64,000 bases of DNA from Monomorium pharaonis (GCF_013373865.1 NC_050469.1:5016042-5080041); one strand, 5' to 3'. Positions 1-11,999 are shown, counted from the first letter of the stretch. The notes: generated by a model not told the origin, from the sequence alone. A program made the numbers and translations.

Positions 1-1000
1 CTATTTCGACAAGTGCAAGCAAAATGAATAAGATCTCGTTACCATAGATACGCCAGCTCTTTCTCTCTGTTGTACAATGAAACAAAAAATCGGCCACACA
101 GTGCGGTATATTAAAAACATGCCCTTCGGCCACCGTGCGCTTCCGCCGTTGGTCCGCAGAATATTCGGATTTCTATTCAATGTGACCCCGGTTGAACTCT
201 ACGTACCACGGTAGCCCGCGGTGCAACAGATAATGAAACCATCCAATGAAGGAAATGACATGCTACGGTGCACCATCGACGAGCGCAACAGCCGCCCGCG
301 TGGAGAAGTAGAAGCGTGGAAATTTACTCGGGGAAAAAAAGCGTTTAATAAACTACAACGTACAATTAATTCATTGTTTGCGGCGAAGCGCGCGATTTCC
401 CGCATTACCACCGAGAGCACACATCCGGAAAGCATTATCGATACAAAAATGTTGCACGCATTGTCCAATTGCGCATTGAGTGCCGCATGTCGCTCCTACT
501 TTTTACGAATGGATGGCCATTAAATTTGACTGTCGCGAAAAATTAATATGTCACTCTCCGCGATTAATTCATCGCCGCGCAGAGAGGCGCACAAATTGAA
601 ATAATCGTCCTTCATCCGTCAGTTGTGCAGTGCACTCTTTAAACAAATATTAATCACGAAAATCGCAGTTTGAATCTGGCATAATTTCGACGAGTTTCAA
701 TTTTTTTTTGTATAAATACTCTAAACGACAAAACGTCATTTACGTCAATTACACCGGCATTTCTCCGTTGTTATGAAAAAAACGTGGACAGTGAAAACAT
801 CATTTTCTCACCTCCGCGGCGTTCGGGAACTCGGCTTATTGAAATTACGTCGGCTTCAATGAGCTTCAATCCTAGTTAAGCCTTAGTTAACTTCAACTAA
901 TGCTTGTGAGAACAGTTTCGTGACGTTAAAAAACCGTTGGGATAAAGCCGCGCATTTTCTGGCAATAACCGTCGCTAATGTGCAATGTAGTAAGTAAAAG
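1..1000. other. Non-coding DNA, mixed composition
   Basis: No convincing gene is visible. The open frames near 200-520 overlap each other on both strands and lack any recognisable domain. A TATAAATA octamer lies at 711-718 after a T-run, but nothing downstream supports a promoter. The remainder is unremarkable single-copy-looking sequence. Confidence 0.5.
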
Positions 1001-1360
1001 GTGGCCCCGATGACATTTTCGCGTAATCGCAAAGCGTCCATCAACGTCACCGAGCTTCATCCGAGATTCGTCCGTCGTCGATGTCGAAGACGTCAATTGA
1101 ATACAGCCCGTCGTAAAAACGCCGCCGGTGTTTGACGATACGACGGGGCTGGAGATGAGACGGGGAAGAAAGGAATTGAAGAAAACGGCGGCGAAGGCGG
1201 GACGACTCTAAAGTGATTTCGCCAAGAAGAGTGACATCAGCGGATGAGCGAACGTTTTATCGCAGGGCTAACGAGGCAGTCTCTCCGCGCCGACTTTGCC
1301 GCGCTCGGTTTCGCGCTGCAACACGCAGACGGGGGAACAGGAAGACGCGGAATCGCGCGC
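1000..1360. other. CpG-rich island
   Basis: GC content rises clearly here and CpG dinucleotides are dense (runs such as cgccgccgg and gcgcgctcg). Overlapping open frames on both strands reflect the low stop-codon density of GC-rich DNA rather than coding. It could be a regulatory island or a 5' flank of a transcript not visible here; no start site can be assigned. Confidence 0.5.
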
Positions 1361-1925
1361 GAAAAAAGGAAAAGAGAGAGAAAGAGGGAGAGAGAAAGGC
1401 CACCCTCGTACCTCCCCCCCCCCTTCTTCCCAAATAAATCCCCTTTTTACGACGGAGATTTATGAAAGCCATTCCGCCGCCTCCTGTCCCTTACTCCCTC
1501 CCCCTGCATGTCCTCTTCACCCTCCCTCGACCTACACTCCCGGCCTACACTCCATCTTTCCCTCCTTGGGTGGCCTGTAAGGGAAGGAATTGCGACCATC
1601 TCTCTCTCTCTCTCTCTCTCTCTTTCGCCGCCGAGACGCGAGGATGAGTTCGGACGCTGAAACCTAACCGTGGCTGAGTATCCCGGATTCCGAGCAGTTT
1701 CCGGCAAAATGAGGTAATTAGGATGCAGACGAGGAACGATGTCGTTCTCCGTCCCTTCCCCCCTTCTTGTCTTTCCCGCTCTCTCTCTTTCTCTCTCGTC
1801 CTCTCCTTCCCTTTCGCTCGCGTGCCCCCGAATTTCGGTATCCCGCATTCAAGTTCTCCCTCACTGTATCGTTGGTTCTCTCGTATCCCCCTTTCTTCCT
1901 TCTTTCCTCCCCCAGCAAAGTCTCG
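1360..1925. repeat. Purine/pyrimidine-asymmetric tract with (CT)12
   Basis: The + strand is purine-rich at 1360-1400 (GA/GGA clusters) and then strongly pyrimidine-rich to about 1920. A pure (TC)n array lies at 1600-1623, with CT/CCT clusters at 1480-1560 and 1750-1920. Apparent proteins rich in Ser/Leu/Pro on one strand and Arg/Glu on the other are translations of this simple sequence. Confidence 0.8.
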
Positions 1926-2344
1926 ACATCATGTCGAGAACACGGGCTCGATGCTAAATCAAAAGCATCGTGTTAAGAAGTCTCTCGGCATCCCGCGAAT
2001 ACACTACACATTTTCGCTTATCTAACGGGATCAGAGCCGACCTCTTCGGAATTCTAACGACGACGGTGGGATGCGAAAAGATGCGCGATAGGTGCTGTAA
2101 TACGAATAACTTCGCTCATATCCGTCGTATCGCAACCACTGTCTTTCACGGCGATAAAACAGCGAAGAGGTAACTTTCCACAAGCCCTCTAAAGGTAGTA
2201 AATAAGTAAAGAGATGATAAAATGAAAATGGAATGCAGACGAATTGCAAGAGAGAAAGAATCGAAGGGATTAAGCCTGTCTGGCCTAAGACGGACAAAGT
2301 AAAGCGAGTATGGAGGTAATACGAATCCGCGGTATTTGCGGCAG

Positions 2345-2556
2345 ACTGCGGTGCAGAATTTGGACGTAGACTTTGATGACTTTTTGATAGGGCACAGGTC
2401 GAGAATTCCGCGCGACGGTATAAATCCGAAACCTTCTGGTACAGGCGCACGTATAGATGAGCCTTCTGAACAGGAAATCGACTGTATCGATCTCGACGAG
2501 CCGCGACCGAGATTTCCAAGATTTCCGAGATTGCGTCAATTGCACCAACACATTCG
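2345..2556 (+). CDS. Exon-like open block, product unknown
   Basis: The frame is open from 2303 to 2617. It has a mixed, acidic-then-basic protein composition: an Asp-rich start (LDVDFDDFL), a stretch with IDEPSEQEIDCIDLDEP, then PRFPRFPRLRQ. It ends at a good 5' splice-site match (TTCG|GTACGT, GT at 2557). Possible acceptors are the AGs at 2343-2344 and 2353-2354, but the polypyrimidine tract before them is poor. No domain is recognised, and the opposite strand is also open for 162 codons, which weakens the case. It may be an internal exon of an unidentified gene or chance. Confidence 0.2.
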
Positions 2557-2639
2557 GTACGTGGCCTCGTTTTATTTCAGCGTATCGGTTAGCGCTATGA
2601 GAAACCTTACGGAATGAATTCGGAATGACGCCGATATTG

Positions 2640-3590
2640 TCCTCGAAGCTTCATTCAAAAAAAAATATTACGACTAATAATTTACAAAGTTTGTAAAAAC
2701 TGACAAGATATATAGCAAATAGGTCTATAATTAAAAAACATAAAATAATTATTTACAATTTTGTTACAAAATTATTTAGCCATAATTTACAATAATTTTA
2801 ATCTTAAATATATCGTAAAAAGTAATTTTTTTCCTCACACGATTGTAAATTGTAAAGAATACCATTCCCAACAATAAATCTCAGAATTTACATCTTTGAG
2901 ATATAAACATTTATAAATAAATATTTGTGTCATATTTATAAACGTTTATTAATCGTACTTAGAAAGTTCTAAGTTGAAATATTTTATAAATTTCATAAAA
3001 TGCACTATAATTTATTAAAATTATACGTTTTTTATTACATATAAAAAGAACAACCAAATAAATTAAATTTGTCACGGTTTCAAAATGAAAAACAAATTAA
3101 TCCAAAAAATATAAACTTCGCTGTAAATAAATCTGTAAGTGAAATGCAGTTTAAGGACGGACTAATGTTGCAAGTTTCTAACACATCTGGTTTGAATCTG
3201 TCTATCGCATCACAGACACGCTTCAAAAATATGCAAAGCGGGGATTCGTGACAACGCTCGCAAAAGTCTGTCTTTCGACTTAAAGCACGTGCTTTCTTAA
3301 AATTTCTCGTCTGCTTGAAAGTGTAGTTTTCAGAATCATATGGAAATCTAAAGCAAAGTTTCCAGAGCGATCGCTGTTGTTCGCAGAGGACTTCAAACAC
3401 GTTGTCGCGTTCACATGGGAGATACTTTCTCTCGGATACTAAACCCTTGAAGCGAATAGCGTAGTTCAGCGCGAATATCGTTTGTCAGAATGATATCAAG
3501 CATAAGAGAGGGCGGAAGGGGGAAAGGCATCGTCAAGTAAGAGGGCGGTCTCTAATTCGCGCGCTTTCTAACCACTTCCTTTCCAGCTAG
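2640..3590. other. AT-rich then mixed non-coding DNA
   Basis: 2640-3060 is very AT-rich with short A/T homopolymers and no element boundaries that I can define. 3060-3590 is of ordinary composition. Nothing gene-like is supported. Confidence 0.5.
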
Positions 3591-3769
3591 ACAGTCGACG
3601 ACACTCATGGCGTTGAAGTAGTGGCCTGGAGTACCGGAAAGGGTACTTTTGTTTGGAACACGGCCAGAGGTAGTTCCGTTGCGGATCCAATGCAAATGCC
3701 ATGTCACAGAGAGGCTGCAGTCAATGCGGTTCGGGCATGGGAAAATAACGACGGACCAGTAAATCGAAG

Positions 3770-4930
3770 GTACATTATGACATCTGCGAGGTAGAACGAG
3801 AAACGAACGAGAGACGAATTACAAAGAACGGTATTTCCGCAGCGGAGATTTAAAAAGACTCGAGACCTCTTAACAATGTTGAGAATAATGCGGAAAATAT
3901 CTTCTCGATGCTACTTAAAATACAGATTTAATTCTTTTCCTCTGCGAGTACATACTTTTTTACGTAAAAACGTTCGAACAGAATGAATGATTTCTTAAAA
4001 AATAAACAATAATTTATACTAAAATATCCCGATCTTTTAGTGGGAAAAGAAAATTTTTTTAAATCACTAATTAATCCAGCACATTCAGATATTTATACAC
4101 CTAACGTTAACTGTCGTCGCTGATAATGATACAGCGATTGAGCGATGACATATCAATAGCTGTACGTATCTAAACTCCCGTCTATTCGTTTGCCAGGAAA
4201 TCGATTAGTCAGGAAAATGTTTTCAAGCCAGACATGTTTCAATCGCATGTGCCCCATCGTTTCCGGACCTGCCGACAAAGCATGCCGCTCTTGGTAACTA
4301 AGTCAAGTATGGGATAACAACACAACAACAACAACAACAGACTAAAGCCCAAATTACGAAAGCGGATGACAGAGAAGCGCGACGGCTTCATTAACAGCAA
4401 TTTATCACGGGACCGGGGTGAGCGGGGGTCAACGGCAAGCGCCACCATTAACCGCCTAAGGTCGTTAGGTTGCGGTTTGACATGAGAACATGCCCATAAC
4501 ACCGTTCGGTTATACGTGTACCCGTCTGCCAGCACGGTAAAGCACGGGGGAACCTGCGCTTGCGGTGGTACAAACGGAAGGGGAGGACGCGAGGGAACGA
4601 GGGTGGCGGCGTCGAGAGAAGGGTTGGCGGAGAGGACGGAGGCAAACGAACGTTAGAGCGAGGGAATACTTGCCGCTACGTCACGAGCTAACCATTAGCG
4701 GTCGTACCGGGTCCGTGTTTAGACGCCCCGTTATTGAATTGGTTACCTACCTACGCTCGCCTGTCCTAGATATCGCGCCCGGTGTTACACGCTCCGTCGC
4801 TGGCATTAAAACCGACGAGGGCTGCACGAGGACGCGGCGCATTAGGTCGGTATGAAAAGGGTCTGTCGTTCGCCGTTCGGCATTGCTTTAGCTTGTGATA
4901 TTAACCAGGCAAGCTACAACCGAAGAGCAC
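3770..4930. other. Non-coding DNA with a GC island at 4240-4930
   Basis: 3770-4240 is AT-leaning. 4240-4930 is a CpG-containing island with purine-rich GAGG/GGAGG clusters at 4570-4650. Open frames here overlap on both strands and are not convincing. Confidence 0.45.
4315..4340. repeat. (CAA)n microsatellite
   Basis: A short run of CAA/ACA trinucleotides (about eight units with one interruption) lies at the left edge of the GC island. Confidence 0.9.
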
Positions 4931-6780
4931 GCCAATTTGTACACGCCGCAATGTGTGTATGTGTGTGTTTATCTTGAGACATTATAATATACAGTTGTAA
5001 AACAATCATTCTTTTACATCTTATATTCGTAAAACGTTTATGCATTACAAATAGCACAGAATAATGAGAATAATGTCTGACGTAATAGATCCTTCTTGTT
5101 GTTTGTTAAAATAAATTTTGACTGCATAAGATAACAACTAAAAAGTTAAAGAAAAATGAGGTAAAAAAGTGATCGTGAATGCGGTAATATAATGCAAAGC
5201 AAGTACGCAAGATTTATCGTTATTAAGAATGCTTCAAGTGAAGGCCGTCTATATATGTATAGGTATAAGCACTATCGATAAGTAGTGTGGAGAGAGATTA
5301 TAAGCATGCTTAGGTATTCTCTAGAACGGCATCTGCGATATTGCTCGGAAGCTCAAGTAATACTCTGAATTCTAGGCTCGATTCATTGCAATAAATTTGA
5401 AATTCTAAATTAAAAGTAAGATCATATATAAAAACATAATTGACATGAAATCTGAATAACAGCGTGATAAAAATAATTGCTCTATCATTCTACTAAATTA
5501 CTGAAATTTATAACGATGCATTTTTTTAGACTTCCGGGAATTTTATTCACACATGTGTATGTATATATATATATAACATATAAGTGACTAAATTAATAAA
5601 TTTACTCTTCTTTTTCATATTACTTTATAATTTACTTAAATAAAATTAATTGATAGTTCTAACGTTAATCAAACAATCAATTCAATGTTTTAATGTATTA
5701 TCTCTGTAATATAATCTCTGTGCAATTATAAAACTGTATAACAACATAAACTATTGTTTATTACAGACCTAAATTACTTTTATATCGAAACGTATTGATA
5801 ACTACTAAAGTATTACAAATTCGGCATTTATAAAATAATAAAATTATAAATAATAAAAGAAGAAAATTACATATAAAAACTCATATATGTTTAAAAAATG
5901 TGTATGTTTGATTGAAAACTTATAAATCGATATGTTTACGTTTACATGAATATAAGTTTTTTGATGAATTAATTTTAAAACCAGCTTCTTCATCGAGTTT
6001 TGTAAATTTGTTTGCAGAAAATTCTATACTTTGTAACGCATTCAACTTTGATGAGTATCGACTAAATATTGATAACGCTCGAATAAAGTATAAGTATAAA
6101 ATAGTAACTCTGATCCCCACTCAAAACGTAAATCGGGGATTGCGTAATGATACATGAACTATAGAGAGCAGATGATCCAATCTATTTCCGTGGAACACAT
6201 TCGTGGATAATAGTAATAAAGTTAATATTACATATTACATAATCCCGAACAGAATAATTTAGAAGTAACTTCGCGAATTTCCCTTTAAAATATTGAAACC
6301 TGCTCCACTTTATCTAAAATAACTGCGACGTGCAAGAAATACATCAAATTTATTGTAAAAAATTAGTCTTTAAAGTTTAAATAAATGTAATGTATTTCAA
6401 TTGCCTCAATAAACAAAACGTTTTCTAAACAAAGAGAAAGGTAATATTTAATTACGCTGACGCGGTTAAATGAAAATTGCTACAATCGCAATTTCTTCGC
6501 AAAGTCTACGAGAAACGTTCATTCAAATATTGATAAGTTGTTTAAGTTTGGAAACACGATTTTCACGATCCAGACAATAATAAATTGCCAGCTTTTAAAG
6601 TGCAGCATCACAAGAAATTTCTCGCAGCTGCATCGCGTAGTTGATGCAAATGCATTTTTTCAAGATCTTTCAGACAATTTAAAAAATGGCACACCATACA
6701 CATATCGAGCCTGATAATTCCAGGAATATGGGTAACGATAACTTTTCAAATAATCCGCAAATCCTAACTTTAGTCTCGTT
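4930..6780. other. AT-rich non-coding DNA
   Basis: About 1.85 kb of AT-rich sequence with A/T homopolymers and a short (TA)n at 5562-5575. An 81-codon frame at 5912-6157 is within what AT-rich DNA of this length gives by chance and shows no domain. Confidence 0.5.
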
Positions 6781-8640
6781 CTCTCCGCTTCGCTGCGAAT
6801 GAGCTTCTTTTAATTAAAATGATCCGCCCTGCGTTCGCTTGCACAAGATTTAATCGGTGATCGAGCGCAGTCTCGCTCATGTGTAATTTAAGTTGCATCG
6901 TATCAACGGGCTAAAGCTGCCTTTGCATCGAGCTAATCCACGCAAAATCGGTGGGATTGTGAGCTTACGTGAGTATCAAAGCGAGTAAAGAGAAAGAGAG
7001 AGAATGAGAAAAAAAACGGGGAAGAAAGGAGGAGAAACCGTAAAAAAAGAGAGAGACTAAGTCAAGAATGGAGAGGATATCAGGTTTGTGTCGATTTTCA
7101 GTACAATCCTTTCACACAAAAAAAAACAATTATATTGTTCTTTTATTTTGCGTCATCGTAATACGTTGCAGTATTGATTTAGTATACAAAGTATTCCACT
7201 TTTGCCAAATCAGATTATAAATAATGTTGATTAGTAAAAAATTGTAAATAATTTCTGTAGCAAAGATAATCATTTATTCCACACAATTATTTAATCTCCT
7301 TTAATATTAAATATTTTCAAAACTGACTATTGCCTTTGGATTTCTTTAAAATAAAACTTACTTAAAATTATATAAACAATATCGCGCTGTTGAGTTGCGT
7401 CTTCAAAATTGAAATTGCCTTATATTTTAAATCACTTGTACAGTAATTTAAAATTTTATTTAATATTTCAAAATCTTGATATATCTAAAATCCGATTTTA
7501 AATTGGTAAAAAATATTAAGTTACATGATCAAAGCAATTGACGCCGATATTTCTCATTTTGAGATGCATTTATGCATCAAAAGTTCACTCTAATATTGAA
7601 AAAAAACATTGTTTAACATCATTGAATTAATTTAAAAAGTCAAAGAAAACAATCAAAGCAAACTTTCTTTAAACGTTATATGTAATCGCAAAAGACTTAA
7701 CGTAAATGCAATAAAAAATAAAATAGCTCGACACTAATCACATCTCCAAACACAAGTTATACTTGTAAACGCGGGCATGTGTACATGACAAGCACTTGAC
7801 AAGAGACAATCTCGATGACTCGGGATAATTGACAAACCAGTACATTTCTCTAATTAAAAAATAATTAGCTATCGCTGGCGCTGATCGAAGTAGCAAAGGA
7901 GATTCAGAGCAAGCAGGTTGTTTTATATACTTGGAGGGGAAAATCCTTTTGTCCTTGATGTTTCCACCCTCGTCTATTCCGCATCCTTACGCGTATTACA
8001 AATATTATCCCTATACCCTTTTTACCTTGCTAGCTCTCGCGCACGCGTTTAGTTCCGTGCGCCCTGTGGATTATTAATTTCATTAATCTTCCCCTCGGTT
8101 TCTCTCTCCGGAATTTCTTGCTCTCGTTAGATCGCTGCTGGCGCACCAAACCGACACGGACTTTTAAAGTCCGTAACAAGTAAGTACACGCGAGGAGCGA
8201 GGCAAGCCACGCCTATCGGAGAAAATTACGGCACTCAACACTTTCTCGGCTAATGAAGATGTTCTAACGCGCTAATCGAAATGTTCTATAGGCAACTTAT
8301 AATTAATTCAATAATTTTATTCAAAATAGAAAAAATCAATTCTAATCGTTTGTAAAAAACGTAAAATTGAAATCAATTATTTGTCAAATACGAATAAAAT
8401 CTATAATGTACGAAATATATTCCACAAAAAAAAACATTGAAAATTTTCTGTGTTCCTTAACATTTAAAAATAAAATTAATTCAAAAAAGAAGCTATGATT
8501 ATCATCTTAATAAAGAAACGAATCGCAAAGGATGTATGAAAAAATATAACACGCAAGAGAAATATTCGCGTAGGTACTGTATTTTTCTCAACTCTTACAA
8601 ATTGACTTTATGCATCGATAATTTAGATAATAAGCTATAA
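6780..8640. other. Alternating moderate-GC and AT-rich non-coding DNA
   Basis: 6780-7080 and 7760-8280 have moderate GC; 7080-7760 and 8280-8640 are AT-rich. The tract at 6985-7065 is purine-rich (GA clusters). No gene, repeat family or hairpin could be supported. Confidence 0.45.
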
Positions 8641-9560
8641 TTTGCAACATAAGCTTGCTTCCTCTACTTTGTATAGGGCGTTTTTCAATTCTTTAAGTGA
8701 TTATCGTATGTTTTATATAACAAAAGTGAACCGCGAGCGCTCTCATCGGCATGTTCAAAGAAAGACGCTAAAACCGATGATAAATTACCCCCCGCTTGCG
8801 ATATCACAAGTTCACGAACTGCTTAAATTACATTTCCTTAATTTATGCAGTCGGACTGACATCGGCGGAAACTACGTTAATACTTGGCGCTTATAAAATT
8901 GTACCGATGGTTGGCGATGGCTCAAGTTTTATGAATACTGAACGCGACTCGATGTGATAGGGAGGGGGGTCGACTAAGTTTCCAAAGCAAAGTGGCCGCG
9001 ATGCGCATTGGAGAAAAGAAAGAAAACAGAAAGACTAAACTACAGAAGGCAGGGGGAGGGGCGGAAACCTGACGACGATACGGGAAAAAGTGACGGAACG
9101 CAGTGAATATTGGCTATCTCCTAGCTTCGACGTCATTAAAACTTTTAGATTGCATAAGAATGGCTTTCCACTCCGTGGCTCTTCGGAGGACGTCATGTCG
9201 GGCAAGAAATTCTTGTTCGACCAAGCAGTAATTACGGGAGTCCATGATAAATTAAGAGAGCAAGCATCCGGTTTTTGTACCGCTCCGCCAAAACCCCGCA
9301 TATATTTTACCTTCTGATCTATAAACGCCAGCGATCCCGGCGTTCTTCGATCGTTTCGTACGTCCTCGTACTATTGCTTCCGTTCTCGCGTAGGGTATTT
9401 ACGTTTAAAACCTCTCGCCTAAACAAATACCGTGGAAACTCCTGGATTTGTGGGAGACAAATAACGCTGCTTATTTGCTTCGATTCGATTCTCGCGAGAT
9501 AAGGCAGGGGGAAAATACATCAAATGAATGTTTTCTTCGTGAATCAATATCAACGATGAA
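8640..9560. other. Moderate-GC island with an open frame at 9040-9316
   Basis: The + strand is open from about 9040 to 9316 and its translation is of mixed composition (for example SEYWLSPSFDVIKTFRLHKN). The minus strand is open over the same interval, so this is probably low stop density rather than a gene. No splice sites or start codon settle it. Confidence 0.3.
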
Positions 9561-9569
9561 AGGATTGCG

Positions 9570-9570
<1 letters not shown>

Positions 9571-9614
<44 letters not shown>
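9571..9614. repeat. (TA)22 microsatellite
   Basis: An uninterrupted TA dinucleotide array of about 44 bp. It is an obvious polymorphic-marker candidate and a likely assembly-length error site. Confidence 0.97.
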
Positions 9615-9620
<6 letters not shown>

Positions 9621-9921
9621 TAGCAATAGCACATTTGTGTCATGGAATTTATTTTTCATCGTAATATCGTGCCTCGTGGCTCTCGGATGCACTTCAAAAT
9701 TTCGGTTTCCATCGTATAATAGAACAAGCCTTCATTCTATCACAGGGTCGCACTACTCGTGGTGAAGTTTGAATGCGCCAGAAGTGAACTGCAGTCAGTC
9801 TGCAGAAATACACTTGTCTATTGTTGAACCTGCGCGTATGCAGCAATAGACACTCTTCGCTGTGCAAGACTTTGAGCTTTTCCCGAAAATGCACCATTTA
9901 TACGCAACTGGATGATTAAGT

Positions 9922-9924
<3 letters not shown>

Positions 9925-9980
<56 letters not shown>

Positions 9981-9990
9981 GAGAAGAGAA
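9925..9990. repeat. (GA)n microsatellite
   Basis: A pure (GA)20 from 9925 to 9964 is followed by imperfect GA/GAAA repeats to about 9990. The long Ser/Leu-rich minus-strand translation across it is an artefact. Confidence 0.97.
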
Positions 9991-9999
9991 ACGGGACAA

Positions 10000-10437
10000 A
10001 AGTTGTTAGAGAGAAATTGTTTTCGCGCGAGAAACGAAGTTATTTTGCGTCGGACATCGTTAATGTAACATGGAAACCTTATATTCAAGAAGCAATTCCA
10101 TTGCATCATAGTGCCCTATCTTCACAATTCTGTTTGTTGTATCCGCAAACATCATTCACGATGTTGAAAATGTTTAAATAGCGAAAGTAACATACGTGCA
10201 TAAGCGCTAACAACATCTGCAGTACATTCAATTAAAAAAAGATAGACTAACTGTTTCTTTAAGTAAAGCAAATATTTATGCAACATAATTGAAGACAAGA
10301 TAATTTTCCCCAGATTGTATTTTCTTCAAGTACGTATAGAAAGCTATAATCATAATTTCAATGAAAATAAGAAAAAACCAACACCTTGAACAAAGTCTTA
10401 TTTTTCGTATTTGTAAAGTTATTTATTTAAGAATTGC
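10000..10437. other. AT-leaning non-coding DNA
   Basis: No gene or repeat boundary is visible between the GA array and the inverted-repeat element that follows. Confidence 0.5.
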
Positions 10438-10698
10438 AACATTTTGCAATGGATTTTGGAACGCAGCCCTAGTTGTTTCAAAACCCAGCAGTTGAACTCA
10501 GAGCCGATTGTTGATAAACTTGCCTATCGAGTAAAGGTGTGTTTATCTTCATCTTTCTTTCGAAATAAATAAAGACAAATAAGAAATATGTGTCGAGTAA
10601 AACTTTCCAATAAATCAGCCCACAAATAATTAGATCCACAGATAAAAACTAGTTGTTCGGTGAACAAGTATTCCAAAACCCATAAAAAAGTATTGCAA
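10438..10698. mobile_element. Inverted-repeat element, copy 1 of a small family
   Basis: The left arm (about 10438-10475, containing TTGCAATGGATTTTGGAAC) is an imperfect inverted match to the right arm (about 10655-10698, containing ATTCCAAAACCCATAAAAAA). Both arms also match those of the element at 11791-11968; the right arms share GTTCGGTGARCARGT and CAGATAARAAC. The interior at 10491-10540 includes a tRNA-like segment related to the relic at 26798-26867. No coding capacity or clear target-site duplication is visible. It is a diverged MITE or a SINE-bearing palindromic element; the family is unknown to me. Confidence 0.55.
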
Positions 10699-10699
10699 T

Positions 10700-11790
10700 C
10701 TTTTAGTAATCAACTGTAAACACAACCCAAATAATAAAAATATTTTAAATACATTGTTTAAAAAATATTAAAAATAACAAAATATTAAATGTAACTGTAA
10801 TATCAATTATCTTATGTATTATTAATTTTTGTAATTAGAACACTGAAGGGACATTCAGTTTCTTTTTCTTTCTTTTTTTCTGAAAATTTTGTCTCTTAAC
10901 GTAAAACAGTTTTAGAGCAAAGCAAATTTTTATTCATCGACTAGAAATAAACGAAAATATAATCCCGATTATACATTTTATAAATGGCGAATTGACGCGC
11001 GATAAGGTTGCATCATTACTGTTTTTTTCGAGAGACACACGTGTTATTGACGATAATCAAGAGTTTAATACGGGACGATAACGTCCACGACGTTAATTAG
11101 ATTTTCGCGCGCGCGTAACTCCCGATAGGCAACGAAGGACGGTAAATCTTGGTCGCGCATCTGGATTAATTTTGTAAACTTGGCCACGTCGGCTTTTACG
11201 GGCGTCATAAATTTCCCGATTCAACGCTCTCGAGGAATACGCGCGGGCTTTTTTCCTCCTTCTCTTTTTTCGCATTCTTTTTTTTTTTTAAACCACGCGC
11301 GACAGGTTTAACACGAAACTGGTACACGGGCGTGGACGCTACTGCGTAAAAAATCCATAAACGTCGAGAAAATTCGGGAGATATATACTATGCGCTCGCG
11401 ACCACGACGCGGCATTATTGTCAGCAGCTGTGCCGGGGTGGATGGCAATCCAGATTACTGTCATCGCCATCGATAAATTCCGAAGCGCAGCCGTACTTTA
11501 AACCGTTTACCGTAGCCTGTGGCTCACGATAGTGTCGATACAGGTTAAAACAATTTACCGAGTGAAAATCGCTCACAGAAGCGGTCAGATTTTCAAGTTG
11601 CCATATAAAGCACAAAGACGTAAGTCGTTAAGTCGCAACTGGTTCACGAGAGAATTTTAGAAAAAATATAAAAGTTCGTACATATACCAAAGAAAATAAA
11701 TTTCGATGATTGAATTGCAACAAAAAGAAAGAATCTTTTGGATGTGTTTGAAATTTTTCAGTTAGTAATATATAGTACGGATCGCTGAAA
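10700..11790. other. Non-coding DNA; AT-rich then a moderate-GC island
   Basis: 10700-10980 is AT-rich. 10980-11640 is an island with CpG runs (cgcgcgcgta). A run of T occurs at 11278-11289. No supportable gene is present. Confidence 0.45.
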
Positions 11791-11968
11791 GGTTACAACA
11801 CTTTATTTTTCGATGAATTTTAGAACACAGTCCTGCTTGTCGAGCAATAAACGAGCAATTGATTGATTCTACAGATAAGAACCAATCATAGAGTAACCAA
11901 TCATAGAATCAATCGTTCGGTGAGCAGGTCGCATTCCAAAAGTCATTGAAAAATACCGTGTTGCATCC
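11791..11968. mobile_element. Inverted-repeat element, copy 2 of the same family
   Basis: The 52-bp arms at 11791-11842 and 11917-11968 are imperfect inverted repeats of each other (roughly three bases in four agree by eye). The interior holds ACCAATCATAGA twice in tandem (about 11881-11907). Arms and subterminal motifs match the element 1.3 kb upstream, so this is a repeat family rather than a chance palindrome. At about 178 bp with no open frame it fits a MITE. Confidence 0.6.
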
Positions 11969-11999
11969 TACAAATAAATCAAACTAATACTTCGCGTAT

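Noticed and set aside
711..718. TATAAATA as a core promoter
   Set aside because: Single motif in AT-rich context with no transcript, start codon or downstream gene to support it.
2031..2519. 162-codon minus frame
   Set aside because: Antisense to the exon-like block; irregular composition, no domain, no splice sites that fit.
9795..10109. 104-codon minus frame with a Ser-Leu repeat
   Set aside because: Driven by the (GA)n microsatellite; no other protein-like content.
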